Part shown: piece after piece, positions 1 to 7,738 of the stretch | How the letters are laid out: each line of letters opens with the position of its first letter | Numbering within the stretch: position 1 is the first letter of the stretch | Source: Flavobacteriales bacterium | GTDB taxonomy: Bacteria > Bacteroidota > Bacteroidia > CAIKAF01 | NCBI GenBank assembly: GCA_022402535.1 | Contig: JAKRSD010000019.1 | Location: 1 to 64,000, forward strand | Reading direction: 5' to 3' | DNA length: 64,000 bases | Notes under the pieces: generated by a model | What the model saw: only the letters and a program-made list of their open reading frames with translations | Told to the model about the DNA's origin: nothing | Database searches by the model: none | Program-made: the position numbers and the translations under genes

Positions 1-500
1 GCGGTCCGGTAAGGTTTGCGGTAGTGAATGAAGTTCCGTCAGTATAGTTGATGGTAAATGTTCCGTTTCCGTTATCCACAGTACCGGTAACACCCACACC
101 CTGCGGACCCTGTATGCCCTGTATTCCCTGAATGCCTTGCGGCCCCTGAGGCCCGGTAAGGTTTGCGGTAGTAAATGAAGTTCCGTCAGTATAGTTGATG
201 GTGAAGGTTCCGTTTCCATTGTCTACGGTGCTTGTAACACCCACACCTTGTGGACCCTGTATGCCTTGTATACCCTGAATTCCTTGTGGCCCCTGCGGTC
301 CGGTTAAATCCGTGGTGGTGAAGGATGTGCCATCGGTATAGTTAATGGTAAAAGTTCCGTTTCCGTTGTCTACGGTGCTGTTTACACCCACACCCTGAGG
401 TCCTTGTATTCCCTGGGTGCCCTGTGGTCCTGTTAAATCGGAGGTGGTAAATGAAGTTCCATCGGTATAATTAATTGTGAATGTCCCATTTCCGTTATCT
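1..500 (-). repeat. In-frame tandem repeats of 147/147/129 bp
   Basis: The motif ccggt(t)aa that marks each unit recurs at 6, 153, 300 and (as cctgttaa) 429. This gives periods of 147, 147 and 129 bases, or 49, 49 and 43 codons. The 18-base difference equals two G-x-y triplets missing from the unit nearest the N-terminus. Units are nearly identical in DNA, with mostly synonymous differences. The array continues past the window edge. Confidence 0.9.
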
Positions 501-910
501 ACGGTATTGGCGATACCGTTCCCATCATCACCCCGGCAATCCATTGCATCAAACAAACCATCGCCATTTATATCCTCATTGGGGTCATTTATTCCGTTTC
601 CGTTTAAGTCCCAGCAGCTGATGCCATCTGCCGGAGCTACGGGGCAAAGCGCCTGCCATAAAACGGGAGCGGCTGTGTAAAAGAAAAAGCAAGACACATC
701 GGTATCGAAAACGAGCAACCCATTTGCGGGATTAACGATGGCTAAGCGTTGGGCTGTGGTCATCCGGGGCACCAAAACCCCTTGATTGGTTGATTCCATA
801 TCCAATACGGCTGAAGCGTCCGGTGTCACTGTACCAATGCCCACATTGTTTTGTGAAAACAAGGCCAACCCCGAAAAGAAAAATACAAAAAGCAGGTAGA
901 TTTTTCTCAT
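1..910 (-). CDS. Secreted collagen-like repeat protein, 3' end beyond window
   Basis: The reading frame opens at ATG 910 and is still open at base 1, so at least 303 residues are present and the C-terminus is missing. Residues 1-20 form a signal peptide (MRKIYLLFVFFFSGLALFSQ). A region typical of Bacteroidota surface proteins follows (NNVGIGTVTPDASAVLDME, then VPRMTTAQRLAIVNPANGLL). Around residues 100-120 there is a D/N-rich stretch (DLNGNGINDPNEDINGDGLF) resembling calcium-binding thrombospondin type 3 or dockerin loops. From about residue 130 a unit repeats: a beta-like segment (TVDNGNGTFTINYTDGTSFT) followed by collagen-like G-x-y triplets (GPQGPQGIQGIQ and similar). It starts 12 bases after the stop of the upstream gene, so the two are probably co-transcribed. 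It is likely exported to the cell surface as a structural or adhesive protein. Whether it ends in a T9SS sorting domain cannot be seen. Confidence 0.85.
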   Translation of the reverse strand, partial: MRKIYLLFVFFFSGLALFSQNNVGIGTVTPDASAVLDMESTNQGVLVPRMTTAQRLAIVNPANGLLVFDTDVSCFFFYTAAPVLWQALCPVAPADGISCWDLNGNGINDPNEDINGDGLFDAMDCRGDDGNGIANTVDNGNGTFTINYTDGTSFTTSDLTGPQGTQGIQGPQGVGVNSTVDNGNGTFTINYTDGTSFTTTDLTGPQGPQGIQGIQGIQGPQGVGVTSTVDNGNGTFTINYTDGTSFTTANLTGPQGPQGIQGIQGIQGPQGVGVTGTVDNGNGTFTINYTDGTSFTTANLTGP

Positions 911-922
911 TTTTTTCAGATT

Positions 923-2737
923 TTATCTCAATAAGTTTACGTTTCCGGTGTACACCTTTTCAAACTGTCCGCTCAGTTTCGCAGAAATTCGATATACATA
1001 TACGCCAAGCGGACAAATTTTTCCCTGATACGTGCCGTCCCACCCGTAATTTGGGTCCGTTGTTCTGAAAATTTCTTCTCCCCAACGGTTAAAAATCCGC
1101 AGTTCATATTTTTCAGCGTTCAACAGAATGGGTCTCCATACCTCATTGATATTGTTTTGGTTGGGAGTAAACGTATTCGGAATAAAAATTTCGCGGTTTA
1201 ATATGGTAGCTAATGAAGTCGCAATATCCGAACAGCCGCCCGGATTAGATACGGTAAGGCTTACGGTATAAGTACCGGGAGTTGAGTATCCATGAAAGGG
1301 AGAATTAAGATTCGAGGTGTTTCCGTCACCAAAATTCCAAAGCCAGCTGTTCCCTGAAGAACTTTGATCAATGAATGAAATGAGGTTGTCGGCTGTGCCG
1401 TCGTTCAATGTTAAAAATGCCGCATCGGGCACTTCATACACCATGGGTAAACAACTGTCGGGTCTGGAATCGCAACCCCCGTTTACTCCCGGAGCAAAAA
1501 CACTTACATAACCCGTTCCGGTTGTCCATGATGCAGTAACCGAACCGGTTCCCTGTCCCTGAATTAAATTTCCCTGAGCCGGGAAAGTCCACTGATAACC
1601 CGTGTTCGAACCCGTTGCTGTAAATACATTATCAATTGAGTTTTCGCAGATAATCGGACAGGTGATAGAAGGCGCATCAGGTCTGGGTGTGCTTAACACA
1701 TAGGGATGATTATTGTCGGGGAAATTCCACGCATTTTGTGTAAGTGTCGAAAAACCGCCGGCATTACCGTTGGTTCCAGGTCCCATATCATTCCAACGGG
1801 CGGTTGGGTTTGTCCAACGGGCAGTATGGTTCCAATTGCCATCGGTAGCGGGCAGGTAAAAAAAGCGGAGATCTGCCGGTGAATTTCCAGCACTTCTGAT
1901 AATGGAATGATAATACAAGTCGTTCAGTGTACAGATTTTATCGTCGGTTGAGGTGAGGGGAAAGCCGTCTGGAGTGGCCGAAGAATTATTCAAACGGGCT
2001 GCATACACAGGATTTCCACCTGCAGTAGGTAAAATTTCCAGGGGTCTGTATCGTTGTGTCCCCAACGAAGAACCTGTAGGATATAGATAGGGATTATTGC
2101 TTCCGGTTACGCGAGAAAAGTACCCTCCCGCCAAGCTGCTTACAAAGCCTTCATTGCCCGGAACGGTTTGATTGGTTACGGCTCCCAAAGCAGGATTTAA
2201 CACAAAAAAGGTGCGTGTTTCCGTGGCGAGTTCCCGGTCGTTTAAGGCAAGAGAACCGTTCGTACCCACGCCGGCATCGGCATTTTGCAATGTTTTCCGC
2301 TTATCCGCGCCTGCTCCGTTACCGGTTAATACTAAGTTGTTGAAAGTGGTGGTATTTCCAATATCGGAACGGATAAATTGTTCGGTGTTTCCGTAAAGTT
2401 CTGTGGTACTGTTATCTCCGGCAAAATTTCCATTGTTGATCCAGTCCTGCTCCACTCGGTACATGCCATTTCCGCTCACGTCTGAAAGGGTGTTAATCGA
2501 AAAATTTCCGGCTTCCGGAAACGTAGAATTTTTGGTCACCGTAAAAGTTCCCTGATTTTCGAAAAGGCTGTTATTGGTAACATTCACTCCCCCGTTGGAG
2601 AAAAGAATGCCTCCGTTGGCAATGTACAATGTGCCTCCGTTTGAGGTCATAATCTGCCCATTTGCCTTATGGATACAGGCAGAAGAGCTCAATAGCGAAA
2701 CGCAGCAAACTAATTTGAACAATCGATTCAGGTACAT
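923..2737 (-). CDS. Secreted PKD-domain protein with T9SS type B (CHU_C) sorting domain
   Basis: A protein of 604 residues. I take ATG 2737 as the start; an in-frame TTG at 2755 would add six residues but lies at the predicted transcription start. The N-terminus is a signal peptide (RLFKLVCCVSLLSSSACIHK). Residues of about 30-150 are N/G-rich short repeats (NGGTLYIANGGILFSNGG) suggesting a beta-helix. A PKD domain lies at roughly 440-510 (WLWNFGDGNTSNLNSP, then GTYTVSLTVSNPGGCSD). The last 90 residues are the gliding-motility-associated C-terminal domain (FIPNTFTPNQNNINEVW, RIFNRWGEEIF, GWDGTYQGK), which in this phylum directs T9SS export and surface retention. No catalytic motif was recognised. 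The collagen-like gene follows after 12 bases. Confidence 0.85.
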   Translation of the reverse strand: MYLNRLFKLVCCVSLLSSSACIHKANGQIMTSNGGTLYIANGGILFSNGGVNVTNNSLFENQGTFTVTKNSTFPEAGNFSINTLSDVSGNGMYRVEQDWINNGNFAGDNSTTELYGNTEQFIRSDIGNTTTFNNLVLTGNGAGADKRKTLQNADAGVGTNGSLALNDRELATETRTFFVLNPALGAVTNQTVPGNEGFVSSLAGGYFSRVTGSNNPYLYPTGSSLGTQRYRPLEILPTAGGNPVYAARLNNSSATPDGFPLTSTDDKICTLNDLYYHSIIRSAGNSPADLRFFYLPATDGNWNHTARWTNPTARWNDMGPGTNGNAGGFSTLTQNAWNFPDNNHPYVLSTPRPDAPSITCPIICENSIDNVFTATGSNTGYQWTFPAQGNLIQGQGTGSVTASWTTGTGYVSVFAPGVNGGCDSRPDSCLPMVYEVPDAAFLTLNDGTADNLISFIDQSSSGNSWLWNFGDGNTSNLNSPFHGYSTPGTYTVSLTVSNPGGCSDIATSLATILNREIFIPNTFTPNQNNINEVWRPILLNAEKYELRIFNRWGEEIFRTTDPNYGWDGTYQGKICPLGVYVYRISAKLSGQFEKVYTGNVNLLR

Positions 2738-2762
2738 CGGGAAGGTTTCTCTCAATAGGTAG

Positions 2763-2770
2763 CAAACCTA
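2763..2770 (-). promoter_or_regulatory. -7 box TAGGTTTG for the CHU_C protein gene
   Basis: On the minus strand TAGGTTTG matches the Bacteroidota -7 consensus TAnnTTTG. It lies 25 bases before ATG 2737. No clean -33 TTG is present at 19-21 bases. Confidence 0.45.
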
Positions 2771-2824
2771 AGAAATTAACTTTAATTAAGAAACCGGGCG
2801 AGCGATTCTGTTGAATAAAATTCT

Positions 2825-4186
2825 TTAAAACACACCGTACAACAACCTGCCCATACTGAAATAGACAAACAGGCCGATGATGTCGTTTGAGGTAGTGATG
2901 AACGGACCTGTGGCTAAGGCCGGGTCAATTTTAAACCGGTCTAACATTAACGGAATAAATGTGCCCATGATGGAAGCGAGCACAATAACCGTGATGAGTG
3001 AAATGCTTACGGTCATACTGAGCGAGAAGCTGTCGGTGAAAATGAGGCTATAGCCCAATAAAACCGAGGCGCAAACCAATCCGCTGATGAGTGCCACGCT
3101 CAATTCTTTGAATAACCGGGGTAAAATATTTTTGGTGCTGATGGTTCCGCCGGCCAAACTCTGCACAATAATGGCTGAAGATTGTACTCCTGCATTTCCG
3201 CCCATGGCCGCAATCAGCGGGATAAAAAAGGCCATCTCGGGGTGAAGCTGCAGTTCGGCTTCATACTGCCCGATTACCCTTGAACCGACAATACCACCCA
3301 AAAGTCCGATCAATAACCAGGGAAGCCGTGCTCTGCTCAACAGCCAAACTTTATCGTCGGACCCTACATCTTCCGAGATACCCGAAGCCAACTGGTAATC
3401 TTTTTCGGCCTCTTCCTGCATCACGTCCACGACATCGTCAATGGTAATACGCCCGATCAGTCTGCCCAATCCGTCTACCACGGGCAAAACCACCAAGTCA
3501 TATTTCCGCATGATTTCGGCTACTTTTTCTCCTTTTTCGTGGGCATTTACCGCTACCAATTCTTCTTTGATGATGATATCTTCCAGCTTTGCATTATTGG
3601 GGGCAAGCAGCAGGTTTTTAATGGGAAGGATGCCCAACAGCACATCACGGTCGTCCACCACATACACCGCAAAAAGGTCGTCAATTTCTTCGGCCTGTTT
3701 TCTGATTTCGCGTACGGTCTGAATCAGGGAACTGTTCAGGTTTACTTTCACCAGCTCTTTGGCCATAAGACCTCCGGCGCTGTCTTCATCGTAGTTCAGC
3801 AGGTCGGCAATGTCTTTTGCCTGCTCGTAGTCTTCAATTTCAGAAAGTACCTTACGTTGCTTTTCTTCAGGAAGCTCCGAAATAATGTCGGCCGCATCAT
3901 CCGAGTCGAGGTTGTCAATTACTTTTTCGGCAATTTCCTTTGGCGAAAGAATCTGCATGAATTTTTCACGCGTTTCTTCATCCAAAAAGGTAACCACTTC
4001 TGCGGCGGTTTCATCTTCCAATGCGGAAAGGATAAAAGCAGCCTGTTCGCGGTTAAGTTTGTCAATGATTTCGGCAATGTCTGCCGGGTGCAGTTCGGCA
4101 AATAACTCCCTAAGATGCTCCGTATTACGGATTTCTACGAAGGATTTGATATCCTCCAGCAGTTCTTTGGTGAGTGAAAAACTCAT
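2825..4186 (-). CDS. mgtE: Magnesium transporter MgtE
   Basis: At 453 residues the protein has the normal length for MgtE, an inner-membrane Mg2+ channel/transporter gated by cytosolic Mg2+. The order of parts fits the family: an acidic helical N-domain at about 1-130 (LHPADIAEIIDKL, DSDDAADIISELPEE), a pair of CBS domains at about 135-255 (DEDSAGGLMAKELVKVN, then LPVVDGLGRLIGRITIDD), and a membrane part from about 285 with five helices (WLLIGLLGGIVGSRVI, AAMGGNAGVQSSAIIVQSLA, TGPFITTSNDIIGL). The PALATGPFITTSND segment is characteristic of the pore-lining last helices. It stands alone between genes of unrelated function. A -7 box lies about 57 bases before the start. Confidence 0.95.
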   Translation of the reverse strand: MSFSLTKELLEDIKSFVEIRNTEHLRELFAELHPADIAEIIDKLNREQAAFILSALEDETAAEVVTFLDEETREKFMQILSPKEIAEKVIDNLDSDDAADIISELPEEKQRKVLSEIEDYEQAKDIADLLNYDEDSAGGLMAKELVKVNLNSSLIQTVREIRKQAEEIDDLFAVYVVDDRDVLLGILPIKNLLLAPNNAKLEDIIIKEELVAVNAHEKGEKVAEIMRKYDLVVLPVVDGLGRLIGRITIDDVVDVMQEEAEKDYQLASGISEDVGSDDKVWLLSRARLPWLLIGLLGGIVGSRVIGQYEAELQLHPEMAFFIPLIAAMGGNAGVQSSAIIVQSLAGGTISTKNILPRLFKELSVALISGLVCASVLLGYSLIFTDSFSLSMTVSISLITVIVLASIMGTFIPLMLDRFKIDPALATGPFITTSNDIIGLFVYFSMGRLLYGVF

Positions 4187-4242
4187 GTAATGTTCGTTCC
4201 GGACCCTCGTCCATATGCTGTTTGTTGCCTTATTTCAGGCTG

Positions 4243-4250
4243 CAAAAGTA
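4243..4250 (-). promoter_or_regulatory. -7 box TACTTTTG upstream of mgtE
   Basis: A perfect TAnnTTTG match on the minus strand, predicting transcription start near 4238 and a leader of about 50 bases. The leader is too short for a known Mg2+ riboswitch. The -33 region (GTTCG) is degenerate. Confidence 0.45.
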
Positions 4251-4309
4251 GCTTTTTTATCCTAAAGGACGAACCGGTAAGCCGTAGATTTTGATTTTAA
4301 TCGGCGCAA

Positions 4310-5092
4310 CTAGGCTCCAATGATGCAATAGTAGGCTGTGGTATAAAAATCCCTGAGCCAGGGAATGTTGAGCAAAGCGGGCAGTTTTCTTGGTTTCAGG
4401 TTGAATTTGATTTCGTAATTGGGGTTAATCAAAAAATAATCTTCTTTACAAAAGCGGAGTTTATTGTGTTTGATGATCCCGCGGAAACGGTTGATACTGA
4501 TGCCCGTTTCTTTCACTTCCACAAGACTCTGCACCGTTGCTTCCGACTCACCAAAAAGCCGCAGTACGGCTTTGAACAGGGGCATGGGCAGCAGATGGAA
4601 ATAGGGGAGTTTGCTCAACAGTTTGCTTTTACACACCTGCTGATGCCCGCCAAACGGCATTCTCCAGGGCGGAAACCCAAAGAAAATCACTCCGCCGGGT
4701 TTCAGATAATCTTTGATATAAGCCAGAAACTTCTCCTGATTAGGAATGTGTTCAATCACATCGCGCAGATAAATGAGGTCAAATTTTTCGATGGATTCCG
4801 GAGGAATGTTATATACATCTTCGGCAATCAGGGTGAGGTTTTCGCGTTGGGGATGTCCCGCAAAGAATTTTTCGGCATTTTCAATTTTTGTTTTTGAAAT
4901 GTCGATTCCCGTAACCCTGCATCCCATTTCCAGAAAGGGTTTCATGTTTCCGCCTTCGCCGCATCCCATTTCAGCCACATGCATTTCGGACGTGATGACT
5001 TTAAATTCATTAATGTAAGGAATTGCATATGTAGCGGTAAGTAATCCCTGCTCCTGAAAATATCGCTCACGGTTTGAATGCCTTTCCTGCAT
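4310..5092 (-). CDS. Class I SAM-dependent methyltransferase
   Basis: A 260-residue protein with the Rossmann-type methyltransferase core. Motif I is VAEMGCGEGGNMKPFLEMG (residues about 39-57); the acidic end of strand 2 is VTGIDIS; motif II/III is FDLIYLRDVIEHIPNQEKFL; and motif post-III is YLKPGGVIFFGFPPW. This looks like the methyltransferase_11/23 group. The substrate cannot be read from sequence: relatives act on quinone precursors, lipids or sugars. The C-terminal 100 residues (GGHQQVCKSKLLSKLPYF, FRGIIKHNKLRF) look like a substrate lid. It is separated from its neighbours by more than 80 bases on each side. Confidence 0.85.
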   Translation of the reverse strand: MQERHSNRERYFQEQGLLTATYAIPYINEFKVITSEMHVAEMGCGEGGNMKPFLEMGCRVTGIDISKTKIENAEKFFAGHPQRENLTLIAEDVYNIPPESIEKFDLIYLRDVIEHIPNQEKFLAYIKDYLKPGGVIFFGFPPWRMPFGGHQQVCKSKLLSKLPYFHLLPMPLFKAVLRLFGESEATVQSLVEVKETGISINRFRGIIKHNKLRFCKEDYFLINPNYEIKFNLKPRKLPALLNIPWLRDFYTTAYYCIIGA

Positions 5093-5176
5093 GCCTCGGA
5101 AATTATAAATGCTAACTTAGGACTGCGAATATACAATCGCTTTGCAAGGCGGAAAATTCGAGAGCAGGAAATTATG

Positions 5177-5899
5177 TTATTCGTTTTGTTGGATGTACTT
5201 CAAAAGTAATCGTTTGGCCACAGGCAGGGTGCTTTCGTCAATAGGAAATTCTAATGCGCTTTCCACCGCGAAAACCGCCGGATTGGGCAGCTTGGGCCGC
5301 GAATGCAATAATTGTGTTTTTATGGAACTGTAACCCGAAAAGGATAATGTATAATCCTGAATGTATTCTGTGCCTATCATCTGAAGTTTATCCGATTGGG
5401 TCTGAATTTTTGAAATGCGGTATTCATACACTTTGGTGTTTTTTTCCGCAGCCTGTCTGATGAGCAGATACCCTTCGGATTTATATATGGGTTGTATGCC
5501 CACCGGCATAAATGCGATTTGTTCTTCAATAAAATCAAAAAGCGCTTTGCCTTCTTCCAGCGCTTTTGAAAAACGGGGAAGCGTGAAATCAATAATTTTC
5601 AGAATTTCATCAAACAGGCCCGATTCTGAATGCAGTTTTTTGAATTCGAGCCGCAGGTTGCGAAAATCAAAACCGGCCAATTCTCTTTCAAATCCTTCTT
5701 CCTGATTATCGGCGGCTTTTTTCAGCAAAACCAGCTCCCTGTATTTTTCGGCCAGTTTGGCCAGATGCGGATATAATTTTCCCTGATTGTATTGCCTGTT
5801 CAGCTCATTCAGATAAGCCAGTACCAGATAACTTTTGTATTCCAGTTCAATATGAGGCTCGGTGAGCCATGAATTACTCAGTTCATTTTTCATATTCAT
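5177..5899 (-). CDS. Uncharacterised 240-residue protein
   Basis: I do not recognise this protein. It is soluble, without signal peptide or membrane segment, mostly helical in its first half (EPHIELEYKSYLVLAYLNEL, KLYPHLAKLAEKYRELV) and more beta-rich in its second (KVYEYRISKIQTQSDKLQ, DYTLSFSGYSSIKTQLLH). Codon usage and length support a real gene. It is transcribed divergently from the OmpA lipoprotein gene. The middle portion (IGVQPIYKSEGYLLIRQ-like) resembles Bacteroidota-only housekeeping proteins of unknown role, but that is an impression, not a match. Confidence 0.75.
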   Translation of the reverse strand: MNMKNELSNSWLTEPHIELEYKSYLVLAYLNELNRQYNQGKLYPHLAKLAEKYRELVLLKKAADNQEEGFERELAGFDFRNLRLEFKKLHSESGLFDEILKIIDFTLPRFSKALEEGKALFDFIEEQIAFMPVGIQPIYKSEGYLLIRQAAEKNTKVYEYRISKIQTQSDKLQMIGTEYIQDYTLSFSGYSSIKTQLLHSRPKLPNPAVFAVESALEFPIDESTLPVAKRLLLKYIQQNE

Positions 5900-5973
5900 G
5901 CCGTATTAAAAAATTAACCTTTATACGTTCATAAATCCGTGTCGGTTTCGCGAAGCGGTTCAACGACTCACCG

Positions 5974-5981
5974 TAGTTTTG
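5974..5981 (+). promoter_or_regulatory. -7 box TAGTTTTG for the OmpA-type lipoprotein gene
   Basis: A perfect TAnnTTTG, 17 bases before ATG 5999. It supports choosing that ATG rather than the in-frame GTG at 5939, which would lie upstream of transcription start. The -33 region is weak. Confidence 0.5.
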
Positions 5982-5998
5982 GGCTAAATTTTATTGTT

Positions 5999-6922
5999 AT
6001 GCATATTCAACGTTCCGGTGTATTTGTGATTTCTGCCCTGCTCTTACTTACTTCCTGTGTTTCGAAAAAGAAATATGATGAATTGACGGGTTTAAAAAAC
6101 CGTTGTTGCGAAGAAGCGATGATGCTCGGTAAGTCTAAATCAGACTTAGAAAAGGCGTTGGCGGATTCGGAAAAAGCGTTGGCAGAGATGAAAGCCGAAA
6201 ATGAAAATTTGGAACGTGAAGGCCGCCGTACAGCGGAAGATTTGGAAAAATGCCGCACCGATATGAAGGACTTGGCTTCATCTTCCGAATCGAAACTGAA
6301 ACAAACCCAAAACGAAGCCCGTGCGGCTTTGGAAGCATTGAATAATAAGGAAGCCGCCCTGCGCAAACTGGAAGATGAACTCAGACTCCGCGAGGCACGT
6401 GTGGCCGAGCTGGAAAAAATCCTGAAAGACCAGAAAGATGCCGTTTCTGCCCTGAAAGACCGGATTGCCAAAGCCCTGAAAGGATTTGACGGCAGCGGAC
6501 TGAAAGTGATTGAGAAAAACGGAAGGGTATATGTTTCCATGGATGAAAAACTACTTTTTGAAAGCGGAAAAACCGATGTAAGTCCGCGTGGACGCGAGGC
6601 ATTGGCCGAATTGGCCAAAGTGTTGGGTCAGGAAAAAGATTTGAGCATTATGGTGGAAGGACATACCGATAATGTGCCACTTTCGGGAACAGGGCCTATA
6701 AAAGACAATTGGGATCTGAGTGTATTGAGAGCCACATCCATCGTGAAAATTATTCTTCAGAATCCTTCCGTGGAACCCCAACGTATTTTACCGGCGGGCA
6801 GGGGAGAGTTTACTCCCGTTTCGGATAATGCCACCAAAGAAGGCCGTGCACTTAACCGCAGAACGGATATCATCATCACGCCGCGCATCAATGAACTGAT
6901 GGATCTGCTGAACGGCAATTGA
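5999..6922 (+). CDS. OmpA/MotB-family peptidoglycan-binding lipoprotein with coiled coil
   Basis: A protein of 307 residues from ATG 5999. The N-terminus is a lipoprotein signal with lipobox LLTSC, cleaved before Cys20. Residues 27-160 are a highly charged coiled coil (KCRTDMKDLASSSESKLKQ, LRLREARVAELEKILKDQK). Residues about 175-300 are an OmpA C-terminal domain (LLFESGKTDVSPRGREALAE, VEGHTDNVPLSGTGPIKDNW, NRRTDIIITPRI) that binds peptidoglycan. It probably sits in the outer membrane and tethers it to the wall across the periplasm. The charged coiled coil gives long spurious antisense frames over this gene. Confidence 0.9.
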   Translation: MHIQRSGVFVISALLLLTSCVSKKKYDELTGLKNRCCEEAMMLGKSKSDLEKALADSEKALAEMKAENENLEREGRRTAEDLEKCRTDMKDLASSSESKLKQTQNEARAALEALNNKEAALRKLEDELRLREARVAELEKILKDQKDAVSALKDRIAKALKGFDGSGLKVIEKNGRVYVSMDEKLLFESGKTDVSPRGREALAELAKVLGQEKDLSIMVEGHTDNVPLSGTGPIKDNWDLSVLRATSIVKIILQNPSVEPQRILPAGRGEFTPVSDNATKEGRALNRRTDIIITPRINELMDLLNGN

Positions 6923-6946
6923 TTTTGGTTCCACACAAATTCTGCG

Positions 6947-6978
6947 TTTGCTAGTTCCTTTCGCGAACACTACTTTTG
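6947..6978 (+). promoter_or_regulatory. Promoter TTTG-N20-TACTTTTG
   Basis: The -33 TTTG at 6947-6950 and the -7 TACTTTTG at 6971-6978 are separated by 20 bases, matching the Bacteroidota sigma factor consensus. The predicted transcription start coincides with the GTG at 6983. Confidence 0.65.
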
Positions 6979-6982
6979 CCCC

Positions 6983-7348
6983 GTGTTTAAGGAAGAAGAA
7001 GACGACCGCCCCGAATATCTGTTCAGTGTTGAACAGTATTTAAAAAGCAATGCATCCTATCTGAAGGAATGTGCGCTGGCGGTTTTGGAAGATCAGGTTA
7101 CCAATTTTCCGGTTTTCATATTCCATAAAGGCGAAGTAACCTGGGGTGAAAATATTACCCCTGATGCGGAAGACACCGAATGGTTTATTCATCTTTCCAC
7201 GGCAGAAGAACTCATTAAAAGAGGGATTATTGAACTGGAAAAGGCTAAACTGTTTGTAGCCGGATACAAAAACCCGCGCCAATTTGCCTGTGTATTGGCC
7301 GTGGCTAAGGAGCAGGGAGTTTCATTTATTTTTTATCCTTATTCATGA
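6983..7348 (+). CDS. Uncharacterised 121-residue protein, GTG start
   Basis: I do not recognise this family. The protein is soluble and probably alpha/beta (ALAVLEDQVTNFPVFIFHK, AKLFVAGYKNPRQFACVLAV, GVSFIFYPYS), without signal or membrane segments. GTG 6983 is the only plausible initiator, as there is no ATG in the frame near the 5' end. It lies 4 bases after a -7 box, so the mRNA would be leaderless. The stop overlaps the next ATG by four bases (ATGA), so the membrane protein gene at 7345 is translationally coupled. Confidence 0.7.
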   Translation: MFKEEEDDRPEYLFSVEQYLKSNASYLKECALAVLEDQVTNFPVFIFHKGEVTWGENITPDAEDTEWFIHLSTAEELIKRGIIELEKAKLFVAGYKNPRQFACVLAVAKEQGVSFIFYPYS

Positions 7349-7698
7349 GCAGAAACGCAAAAATTGCCTCCGGACTATTGATTCCTTCGCTTACCGCCAC
7401 AATAATTATGGCGCTTGTGTTTCCGTTTATCCGCGCGATGAAACCCGTGGATCCCATGGTGGTGCTTGTTATGTTGTTTTTTATTGTTACTTCGGTAGCC
7501 TCATCGGCTGTAACCGCCTATTTTTTCAAAGGACTTACCTTCCCTAAAAAAACAGATTTATGGCTGTTATATGTGAATGCCTATCCGTGGATTGCATTCG
7601 TCATTTTGTTTATCGACCGCTTCTGGGTTCTGTTTTTTCCGCTTTTGTTCACGCCGTTGTTGGGGTATTGGTTTGCCAAGAGATACTTCTCTTTGTAG
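7345..7698 (+). CDS. Uncharacterised four-helix membrane protein
   Basis: A 117-residue integral membrane protein of unknown function. Four hydrophobic segments are visible: GLLIPSLTATIIMALVFPF, VVLVMLFFIVTSVASSAVT, LYVNAYPWIAFVILFIDRF and VLFFPLLFTPLLGYWFA. It overlaps the preceding small soluble gene by four bases, which suggests a two-gene unit. The redoxin gene follows after 40 bases on the same strand. Confidence 0.75.
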   Translation: MSRNAKIASGLLIPSLTATIIMALVFPFIRAMKPVDPMVVLVMLFFIVTSVASSAVTAYFFKGLTFPKKTDLWLLYVNAYPWIAFVILFIDRFWVLFFPLLFTPLLGYWFAKRYFSL

Positions 7699-7738
7699 CC
7701 CTGTTTTCCCCTTTTTTAATTTCAACTATCTTTAAGCC

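Noticed and set aside
1..500. CRISPR-like array
   Set aside because: Repeats are in-frame, of 129-147 bp, without unique spacers, and encode a collagen-like protein.
3539..4105. 188-codon plus-strand frame across mgtE
   Set aside because: Antisense to the acidic N-domain of MgtE; long frames arise there from codon bias.
6007..6618. 203-codon minus-strand frame across the OmpA lipoprotein
   Set aside because: It is a Ser/Ala/Phe-rich mirror of the K/E-rich coiled coil.
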